From NCBI RefSeq assembly GCF_000006405.1, contig NW_003200720.1, positions 318,664 through 347,454 of the forward strand: a stretch of 28,791 nt of DNA, given 5' to 3'. This document shows positions 20,526-28,791 of the stretch, one piece after another; the first letter of the stretch is position 1, and each line of letters begins with the position of its first letter. Position numbers and translations under genes: made by a program. Under the pieces are notes generated by a model, which saw only the letters and a list, made by a program, of their open reading frames with translations, had not been told where the DNA came from and did no database searches. Origin of the DNA: Perkinsus marinus ATCC 50983. Its lineage: Eukaryota; Perkinsozoa; Perkinsida; Perkinsidae.

Positions 20526-22086
20526 ATGGATCAACAACAACAGGAGCTTATATGGGATACTCTAATACGAGTACATCTCCCTCCTCACCTGTCAACATCT
20601 TTTAGATGGTTTCAGGACTATTCCAAAGTAATCACCAACACTCGCATTCCTACTACCACTGGTGCAGTCTTTATTGGCTCCAAGGGTAGTGGTAAAACAT
20701 CGTTGATTCATAGGTATCAGCTCAAAGAGGTAGTCTCTCTCGCTGAGCCATCAAGTGCAGGTTCTCTAAATTCAGTACAAGCGACCATCGAACAGTACTG
20801 CCAGATGTAGAACCTACCCCAAACGGCATGGAGTGCCTTCACCAGGTTTTGAACCAAAGACCTTCTCGTTCATAGATACTTCAACGTCCGACGACAGCTT
20901 TCTACTGTACAAGACGGTGGTGCCACCGTGGTGAGCTCGTCTCATTGAGATAGATATCGTCTAGAGTCTTCTCTTGAATTCCTCTGTTACAGGCACATCT
21001 CTTCGATGCTGGATCTGGTGACACGGCATGGGAGTTGTTTGAACCTGTAGGATCCATCATAGTACAGTCAAGTGAATGATGATCATGATGACAGGTCAGC
21101 AAACGATGGCTCACCAACGCTGTAGTGGTAGTTGTGGTAGACTTGTCAAAGCCTACTAGCATCTATTCTGAATTAATGTCAGGTCTCCGAGGGGTGAGAA
21201 GGGGTAGTTCTTGTGGTTGGATAAGCTTTATCATTCCTATAGGCTCACCTTATTACGTCCAAGGCTGTAGTACCACGGATAGTGGTGGCAGCTACCAAGC
21301 ATGATCGTCTATCTGATATAATGGATCCAGACCATGTCCGAAAGCTTCTTGATGCTCTTAGGTAGCATACCCCTACCACCATCACTCATCATTGAGCCAT
21401 CATCACTTGTATCAGATGTATATGCAATGATCATCAATCATCATTGATATCCCTTTCACTACGTGGTGGGAGTGATGGAGGAATCAAAGCCTTCACTTCA
21501 TTCCTTCGAGCCAATCTATTCCAATCCACCAACTCAACCGCTACAATACCTCTCATGCCTAAACTCTTATCAAACTGTGGTGACTACAGCAAACCCTTGG
21601 TATGTTGATAAGACCTAATGACTGTGACCACCTCATTTAGGCGATATCATTCGGCACAGATGATTTGGATGCAATTGAAGAGCCTCATGGAGGCTGGGAG
21701 GTCATCATCATCATATTCATCGATTAACTAGGAAATGAGGCTTTTCACCCATTTAGGTTTATCTCTCTAAAATTTTTCCCCATACCAAATGTCCTCCTCC
21801 CAGCGAAGTTGAGCGTGCCTTGGATGGGGGTCTAGAACCTCGTATAGCCGCTATCGTTGAGAGAGAGAAAGCACAACTCATTGGTAAAAGCAAATTGCCA
21901 TCATGATGATCACTTCACATGTACTAGCGATGTGTTGTATTAATAGTCCCTACACTGACAATACCCATTAACATTGTAGACGTAGGACCGGAATTAATCA
22001 ATTGGTCAAGCCGAGTCATCAACACTGTTGTTGAACCCCGTCAACAACTGCGTCTCACATATTATGTTGGTGTGAGGGACATGTAG
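20526..22086 (+). CDS. DYNC2LI1: Cytoplasmic dynein-2 light intermediate chain (IFT dynein LIC), ten exons
   Basis: Exons: 20526-20713, 20776-20832, 20876-20930, 20993-21046, 21095-21193, 21243-21361, 21416-21599, 21641-21700, 21757-21883, 21980-22086; 349 aa, close to the roughly 350 aa of the human protein. All joins keep frame. The P-loop is GAVFIGSKGSGKTSLIH, followed by PTPNGMEYFNVRR (the LIC 'PTxALEYxxxRR' segment), AHLFDAGSGDTAWEL, VVVVVVDLSKPTSIYSEL (family signature DLSKP), RIVVAATKHDRLSD (base-recognition-like TKxD), AFTSFLRANLF and KPLAISFGTDDLDAI. This chain stabilises the retrograde motor of intraflagellar transport (family knowledge). Length and the DLSKP region favour dynein-2 over the longer dynein-1 LIC. 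An AG dinucleotide lies 4 nt before the ATG. Confidence 0.88.
20833..20875 (-). repeat. 43-nt intron almost wholly tRNA-like (antisense)
   Basis: Read on the minus strand, the intron gives an anticodon-arm 3' side, then AGAAGGTC (variable loop) and GGTTCAAAACC at 20855-20845 (T-arm with the conserved TTCAA). Splicing it out is required to join GMEYFNVRR in the dynein LIC. Confidence 0.65.
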
Positions 22087-22353
22087 CTATCCAGCAGTAT
22101 CCAAAATATAGCTACTACCAGTAAAGTGCTCCTTCGAGGCGTCTATAAGGGTACAATCAGCAGTAGAGGCGACCATCAGGCTACTACAATCGACTCTTGC
22201 AACATGTACTTGATAAGATTGCACAGCTTTGTCGGGCGCGCGCTTTTTACATTCCTAGCCGTCTTTAGCCAGTATGTATCTGGTGAGGATCTTGTATGTG
22301 TAGTACTGTCGATGATGTTAGATTTGTTGTTGTTCTAATCGCTGTAGGTTATA
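22087..22353. promoter_or_regulatory. Short gap upstream of acyl-CoA synthetase, with possible leader acceptor
   Basis: 267 nt separate the LIC stop and the synthetase ATG. CGCTGTAG at 22340-22347 is a good splice-acceptor shape, 6 nt before the ATG. It could be a 5' UTR intron end or a trans-splice site. No other feature is visible. Confidence 0.35.
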
Positions 22354-24721
22354 ATGTCTATTGGGGTCTCTATTGCTGCTGGGGTGTTGAAGTTTCTGGA
22401 CATCCTAGTATGGATCATAATAGGAGGTCCTATTCGAAGACTTAACTTCAAGAAGCCTGAGGATGAGGATAATTCCGAGGTTGTTGGTGAGGAGGTAGTA
22501 GTAGTACTCATATACACCTTAGTCTCTATAGTATCCTCTCTTAGAATGGTGATCCAATTCGAGTAATGACTGGTAAGAAGGACTTCAAGCCTGTATGCTT
22601 CTGGGCCCCTGGTGCTGAGACCTGTCTTGATTTGGTATATTCCAATGTAGAGAATCAACCAGACTTCCCTGCTCTTGGTGTACGAGAGTTCCTTGGTTAT
22701 AAGGATGTTGGTGAGAGGTTCCCTGTTAAAATGTTTGGCAAGACTAATTGGACTACCTTCTCCCAGCTAGGATCCAATCTTAGAGCCATGGGTGCATATC
22801 TAAGGAGTATTGGTAATCATGCTCAACCTCATACTGGTAATACTGATGATTGTCAAGGAGCATGCTCAGTCATTATGTTTGAGGATACTTGTGATGCTTG
22901 GATCACCACTGCTATGGGTGCATGGAGCCAGGATATGTTCATATCAACAGTATATGGTACTCTAGGTCCTGATGCTGTAGCACAGTCTATTCAAGAGAGT
23001 TCTGCTACTACTATCTTTTGTAATAGGAAGAACGTTGGTAAGCTTATCGCTAAGAAGGATGATATGCCAACGTTGAAACATATCATCTATACCAATTGGA
23101 ATATAGATCCTAAGGACTGCAAGGAGAATCTTACAGGTTTTCAGGATTCTGGAATATCTGTTATTGAATATTATGATGCTCTTAAGATTGGTAATGGTAT
23201 TGTTGATAAGTATCCTATGAATAAGTGTATAGAAGACTCAGTTGCTGTAGTTATGTATACTAGTGGTACTACTGGTAGACCTAAGGGTGTGGTCATGCCT
23301 CATAAATCAATACGTTTTACTATTGCAACCGTTATACCTCTAGTTATTGACTACTTCCCCGAGCATTTTACTCATCTGGCTTATCTACCATTAGCCCATA
23401 TATATGAGCTCGCCGTTCATGTTGGTGTGCTCTCTATGGGAGGTCATATTGGTTATGCTGATCCTCATACTATTACTAGAGCTGGTGCCCGACCTACTGG
23501 TGCTTTGGAAGAGTTTAAACCTCATCTTATTATGGGTGTACCTAAGATCTTTGAGGTTATTATGAAGGGTGCTAAGGCAAAGTTTGCCAACTTACCACAA
23601 TGGAAGAGGGAGATCGCTGCAGCAGCACTTGAGTAAGTAGTTTTAACAGTACAATCTTCATCACCACTTCATCATTGTATCAGTTACAAATACCAAGCCA
23701 TGACTAGTGGTCGTAGTACCCCATTGTTCGATCTCATCCTATTCAATAAGATCAAGGCAGCGTTTGGTGGCAACGTGTCAGTTGTCTTATCAGGAGGTGG
23801 TGCCCTTTCAGCCGAAGTTCAGAGATTCTGTCTAAGTGTATTCTCATGCCCTGTTATCCAGGGTTATGGGCTTACTGAGACCTGTGCTGGTGGATGTATA
23901 TCCCTTATGGAAGATACTAGGGGTTCTAACGTTGGACCACCGGTAAGTTGATAATCGGGCGTTATATGCTGTTATTATTATGAGTATTTCAGGAACCTGG
24001 TATTGAGGTAATGCTCCGTTCTTGTATTGATGATGATGGTGAACCTGAGGTCCTCGATAAGGCTGGTCTACCTTATCTTAGCAAGGATACTATGGATGCT
24101 GAAGGTTCCCCATGCTTAGGTCGTGGTGAGGTTATGATTCGTGGACCTAGTGCCAGTAAGTGCTATTATAAGCTACCTGAACTAACAGTTAAGTCTTATC
24201 TTCCTAATGGATGGTTTAAGACTGGTGATGTTGGTGAATGGTTACCTGATGGAACTCTACGTATCATTGATCGTGTTAAGAACCTAGTTAAACTGAAGGG
24301 TGGTGAGTATATTGCCTTAGAGAATATGGAAAGTATCTATGGTGGCTCGGAATATGTTAATGCTCTTGCTGGTGGAGTTATGGTATTTGGTGATTGTACT
24401 ATGGATCGTCCTGTTGCCCTTGTTCAAGTTAATATTAAACGTCTTGAGAAGTGGGCTACCGATAATGGTATCGAATATAAGGATGCTGATGATTTATTAT
24501 CTAACTCTGCAGCTAATAAAGAGGTTCTCAGAGATATGACAGATATTCATAAGAAGAGTAACCTATCACCATTAGAGAAGATAGTTGCCGTTACTCTTAT
24601 GTGTGATCCGTGGACTTCTGATAATAAGTGTATGACTGCTACTCAAAAGATCTCTCGTAGTGGTATATGCAATCGTCATACAGAAGTATTGGAAGAATTG
24701 AAGAAGTTTGGTCGTCGGTGA
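22354..24721 (+). CDS. Long-chain acyl-CoA synthetase, four exons
   Basis: Exons 22354-22494, 22545-23632, 23684-23942 and 23993-24721 are joined by introns of 50, 51 and 50 nt, giving 738 aa, slightly longer than the usual 650-700. The enzyme activates long-chain fatty acids with ATP and CoA (AMP-binding family). Residues about 1-28 form a hydrophobic helix (AAGVLKFLDILVWIIIGG), a likely ER or peroxisome anchor as in ACSL enzymes. Motifs: P-loop-like MYTSGTTGRPKGVV near 284-297, YLPLAHIYE, VLSGGGALS, GYGLTETCAGG, GWFKTGDVGEWLPDGTL, IIDRVKNLVKLKGGEYIALE and a C-terminal MTATQKISR with the catalytic-type Lys. All core motifs are intact. Codons in exons 2-4 strongly prefer T at the third position (GGT, GAT, CTT), more than neighbouring genes, which may reflect high expression. 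Confidence 0.97.
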
Positions 24722-25877
24722 TAATGGCATGTAACCAACAACATACTACTATTGCTATAGATACCACTACTACTATCACTTTCGTCGTTTGATTTTTGCC
24801 TTGATCAGGCAGTAGATCGTATCGTTGTTGACTATCCCTGTAGTAGGATATTTGGCTGTAATACTGTTTAGCATCCATCTACATACTAGCCAACAACAAC
24901 AACAGCTGCCTTAGTGTCTTGCTTTACTACTACAACTACTACCAACGATAGTGTAGCTCTTCACCATTACTTTTCCTACTATCACCATAAGGTATTGATA
25001 GAATAAAACGAAGGTTCTACTACCCTTCCAGCCTCGTGTTGATAACAGTGGTGATCTTGGTGGTGGTGGTGGTGGTGGTGGTGGTGAGCCTCGGTAAAGG
25101 ATGACATAGTTGGTAGGGAGAAGGAAGGATCATTGCTGGAACCTGGGGAGAACACTCTTGATACTGAGTATAAATCCTACATCCCACCAACTGTCAATAA
25201 GGTTATATCATGGAGGCCTGAGCGGGTGATGAGCCATCAACAAGTGTTAGATAAGTCCAGTGATGATCATCATACGCTCTGTCAAAGCATTATCATACAC
25301 TACATGTTGGTAGCCTGATGATAATATGTCCATATGTGTATGCGTGCAGGTCACTCGGGACATTACGTATTGTCTAAACTCTGTAGTTTAGATTCACACA
25401 TAGTATTATTACGGTGTAGGAGTGATGCTGCTAACATCAAAGGATCCCTAGCCCCACTCTAGCAATACTAGTAATAATCGATGACGACACTACGTCGTCA
25501 TCGTAATACCTCATCATCATATAACATTATGGTTTACCATATCTAGTACGAATATACCCTCAACTCCCTAAGGTCACCTACTACTACTACTATCAGAATA
25601 GTACCTTTCCTACACATCCATTGCTATTAATAACCTCTACCGTGTTGAGTGGAGTAAATGATGTTTCTGGGATATGATTACCTCCTAGAGACCATCCTCC
25701 TACTCCTCCTCTATCACCCTATCCTCCTTAAGTGGTTTACGACCAGCGCACAATAAGGCTAGTGGGTTATTCAGTGTACATGTGAGTCCTTATTATGCGG
25801 CCCAATCAGGAAGTCCGAGTAGTATACCTTCACCCTATCACAGTTTAATTTTTTGTTCACCGTCGTTGTTGTGGTCG
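24722..25877. other. Intergenic region with GGT tract, hairpins and a possible exon
   Basis: (GGT)9 lies at 25059-25085. From 25088 to the stop at 25316-25318 one frame is open and looks coding in part (KDDIVGREKEGSLLEPGENT, then LDTEYKSYIPPTVNK), but it joins nothing clearly; it may be an isolated exon or a small gene. Perfect hairpins occur at 25373-25392 (8-bp arms TCTAAACT/AGTTTAGA, 4-nt loop) and 25479-25503 (10-bp arms CGATGACGAC/GTCGTCATCG, 5-nt loop). These suggest true intergenic DNA between 25320 and 25870. Confidence 0.45.
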
Positions 25878-28791
25878 ATGGTCAGCTATCTCCACCTTTA
25901 CCGTTTTGCTACCAACTATGAATTAGGAGCAGTAGGTAATAAGTCTATTCCTCAATAGAGTTCCTTGTCATCATCATCATCATTATACTCTCTCAGTTAT
26001 CGCAGTATCAAGTGCTGTCATCCATGGGGTTGCTTTCCCTTTATTTGCTTACGTCTTTGGTGATGCTCTGAGTACGTCCTCATCTATAGTTTTTGTTCAT
26101 GTGTTGTTATGTAGATGATCTTGGTGAAGGTGGTGATGATGTAGTTGCCTCGGTATCTAAAAGATGCCTCTATATGGTAAGCCTTCTCTTGCTTTATCGT
26201 TCATAATATTATTATATCAGGTTTATATTGGTATTGGGTCATGGGCATTATCATGGTCTTGGCATAGTATATTTACTGCTACTGCATCCTTTCAAGCTAC
26301 TAGGTTGAAGATACGCTACTTTGAAGCTGGTAATGCTGTCCATAATCATCAGTAACAGCAGCAGCATATTACACCGCTTTAGTCCTCTGTCAAGACATTG
26401 CATGGTTCGATGCAATAAGTCCAGCCGAACTACCTACTAGAATGACGGAGGATGTTGCTAAGGTGGTGGTGGTTATGTATGACCTGTAGGCAGCATATTA
26501 CCTATATTGTATTATTAGGTACAGCGAGCATTGGGGTTTAGAGTAGGCCTCTTTATTATGAATGCCTCGATGGGTGTTGCTGGTCTGACTGTTGGTTTCC
26601 TAAGAGGTTGGCAAGTAAGGAGTAGTATGAGGATGATGGCAGCAGCAAACCCTTACATCCGTCCTTACTATAGGTATGCCTCGTTATGTTAGCTGCCATG
26701 CCTATTATTATAATATCAACCTCTATTTTGGGTATTGTACTCTCTAGAGCATCTAAGATATCTCAATCATCCTATGCCAAGGCTGGGGCGTATGCAGAAG
26801 AGGTAATATACTTGTATTAGCATGCAGGACTTATCATCGACGACTATAGGCACTTAGCTCCATACGAACGGTAACAGCATTTGGTGGACAGCAAAGGGAA
26901 ATCGAGAGGTATAGCAGTGCTCTCGAGGATGCTAGGAAAGGTATGGCAGGCTTATCCTCCATGATCATCATACTCTACTTTGATATACTAGGTGGGACTA
27001 GATCTGGCCTTTACACGGGTATATCCCTTGGCCTTATTATGGGTTCTACTTATGCTACATATGCTCTTACAATATGGTAAACAACAACATCATCATCATC
27101 ATCATTCCTGTTCTCATTGACTAATAAGCTCTATCCTCCTCCTCCTCTTCCTCTTCCTTCTTGTTATCAGGTATGGTGGTACACTAGTCCGCAATGGTAC
27201 TATTAATACCTTTACAGGATTACCTTATACAGGGGGAGATATACTATCTGTATTCTTCTCGGTGTTGATGGGTATAAGTGTACTTGTTCCCAGCTTCAAG
27301 TATCTTCTTCTCCTTTTCTCAGCAACCTTTGGTGTAGGCCAAGCCATGCCACCAATACAGACCTTCCAGATTGGTAAGGCCTCAGCTAGCGAGATTTATA
27401 GAGTTATAGATGAGGAGAAACCTCTCATCGAATCACCTATTACTCCTACCACCAGCAACAGCAGCAACAGCGCTACTCTAGTAGCATCGTCATCATCATC
27501 GAAGCTGTCAACAACTACAGGGGTGTTCAGTACATTGGCTTTTCATGATGTATGCTTTACATACCCTACTCGTCCTGAGGTCCAGGTAGTTCACAATTGG
27601 CATACACATCTCCTCCAGCATCTCCTCCAGCATCATCTCCCATTATATAGGTTCTTACCAACGTTTCTTTTCATATTACTACTGGAATGAAGGTCGCATT
27701 TGTAGGGGAAAGTGGCTCAGGGAAGAGTACTACTTCTACTACCATGATTATTATGTACCACTCTTCTTCACTCATCTTACGCTCTTATAGGCACTGTTAT
27801 GGCCCTTCTAGAGCGGTTTTACGATCCTGTAAGTGGTAGAGTAGAGATTAATGGTATAGACTACCGTGAATATGGAGTAGGAGGAGAACCTATAGCCATA
27901 CGGTCCTTCTTCGGGTCATACTTGTTGTTACTGTTATGAATAATCGTATTTTGCTGCTGCTATTCCCAGATACGTTGGCCAAGAGCCCGTACTCTTCGCA
28001 ACTTCTATAAGAAATAATCTTACCTATGGTCTTGGTTATACTCCTTCAGAGAATCAAATAAAGGAAGCCTGTCAGAGAGCTAATGTAGGTGTCTCGGTTT
28101 GAACCTCGTCTTCTGAGATCGTTCGGTTTTAGGTGCATACATTCATATCCTCTCTACCAAATGGATATGATACTTATTGTGGTACATCTAGTGGAGGAGG
28201 TGGGCAAATCTCTGGTGGTCAGAAGCAAAGGGTTGCCATTGCTCGAGCATTGTTGAGGAATCCTCAGGTAGTAATAATGACTAGGTTCTTCTTCTTCTTG
28301 TCAGTATCGGTATTATTACAGATACTCTTACTTGATGAAGCAACGTCAGCCCTTGATAACGAGAGTGAAAAGATGGTCCAATCTACTATAGACAAGTATT
28401 ACCTCCTATCTATTCTATCTGCACTACTCTATTCATCATCATCATCATTCAGCCTCCAAAGAACGACTCGGCTTACTACTATCTCGATTGCTCATCGGCT
28501 ATCTACTGTTCGTAATTCTGATATAATATTTGTTATGCAGAGTGGAGTACTGGTTGAAGCTGGCAAGCATGTAGACCTTATAAGTGAGTTTCTTGTTCAT
28601 CAATCTACCCCTCCTCCTCCTCCTCCTCCTCATCATCATCATCAGCTTGAGTATCTCAGGTCGTCGTCCTCATGGGGTCTATTATGCCTTAGTATCGGCG
28701 CAAGAAGCCGCTCATGTGGTGAATACTGCTGATATCATGCCCTCCGGACGTCCAAGGTAAGGGAGAGCTATGGTCCTTATGGAGGATCGTT
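25878..28791 (+). CDS. ABCB/P-glycoprotein-like ABC transporter, first half, 18 exons, open at the right edge
   Basis: Exons: 25878-25935, 25997-26071, 26115-26176, 26221-26329, 26383-26462, 26519-26614, 26674-26802, 26850-26940, 26992-27076, 27171-27271, 27323-27585, 27651-27726, 27791-27902, 27970-28084, 28133-28267, 28322-28395, 28453-28583, 28660-28756; then a GTAAGG donor and the window end. All joins are in frame, giving about 630 aa. The transmembrane domain shows [51 protein letters not shown] and YALTIWYGG. NBD1: A-loop Tyr in [11 protein letters not shown], Walker [10 protein letters not shown] (split by an intron), Q-loop [10 protein letters not shown], signature [15 protein letters not shown], Walker [14 protein letters not shown]-loop SIAHRLST, then [13 protein letters not shown] as in P-glycoprotein before its linker. 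A second half is therefore expected outside the window. ABCB proteins export lipids or drugs. The start is the first in-frame ATG; an upstream exon joined at GGTCAG (25883) is possible. Confidence 0.93.
28085..28132 (-). repeat. 48-nt ABC-transporter intron with a tRNA T-arm-like core
   Basis: The intron contains GGTTTGAACC at 28096-28105; on the minus strand it reads as GGTTCAAACC after AGAAGACGA, similar to a tRNA anticodon-to-T-arm segment. It is weaker than the other copies. It lies between the Q-loop and signature exons of NBD1. Confidence 0.4.

Noticed and set aside
22126-22338. 70-codon open frame between the dynein and synthetase genes
   Set aside because: It has no protein-like pattern or homology cue and overlaps the likely promoter and leader of the synthetase.
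25059-25085. GGT tract read as a poly-Gly or poly-Val coding segment
   Set aside because: It is a simple repeat with stops close by in the useful frames and no link to the transporter exons.
1-28791. Search for retroelements, DNA transposases or viral genes
   Set aside because: No reverse transcriptase, integrase, transposase or capsid-like motif and no long terminal repeats were recognised.

Overview
The window looks like nuclear DNA of a flagellated alveolate protist, most likely a Perkinsus-type organism (inference). Genes on both strands are cut by many very short GT-AG introns, mostly 40-65 nt, and intergenic gaps are short. One gene encodes an intraflagellar-transport dynein subunit, so the cell builds a flagellum. 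An acylated small protein and a probable organelle RNA-binding repeat protein fit an alveolate. I joined exons by hand from reading-frame continuity, GT-AG borders and family motifs. No bacterial operon, CRISPR array, rRNA gene, complete tRNA gene or retroelement was recognised.

Layout, left to right. 1-1772 (+): 3' part of a probable helical-repeat (HPR/FAST-like) protein. About 1920-5593 (+): a poorly resolved, acidic low-complexity region ending in a clear U-box domain. 5919-8518 (+): a multi-exon protein with a degenerate EF-hand at the N-terminus and coiled coil after it. 8562-8909 (+): a small gene whose start codon lies inside a large palindrome. 9171-10871 (-): a class 3 (DAGL-like) lipase. 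11312-11712 (-): an unknown two-exon gene. 11930-15644 (+): a TPR protein with about 21 copies of an EATTTPT repeat, interrupted by a 100-N gap. 16279-17670 (+): an alpha/beta hydrolase. 19413-19829 (+): a 123-aa protein starting MGCFSS. 20526-22086 (+): dynein-2 light intermediate chain (349 aa). 22354-24721 (+): a 738-aa long-chain acyl-CoA synthetase. 25878-end (+): the first TMD-NBD half of an ABCB/P-glycoprotein-like transporter in 18 exons, continuing past the edge.

As a set these are ordinary cell functions: lipid hydrolysis and fatty-acid activation, membrane export, ubiquitin ligation and flagellar transport. They are not an operon or cluster.

The most unusual signal is that many introns and gaps carry the T-arm of a tRNA, that is, a Pol III B-box (GGTTCGANTCC, five exact copies and several near copies). 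One 17-base block is shared by introns of two unrelated genes, and one 43-nt intron is almost wholly tRNA-like. This suggests introns seeded by tRNA-derived sequence, or a short tRNA-derived element spreading as introns. Perfect short palindromes are also common between genes, with the largest over a gene start at 8523-8595.
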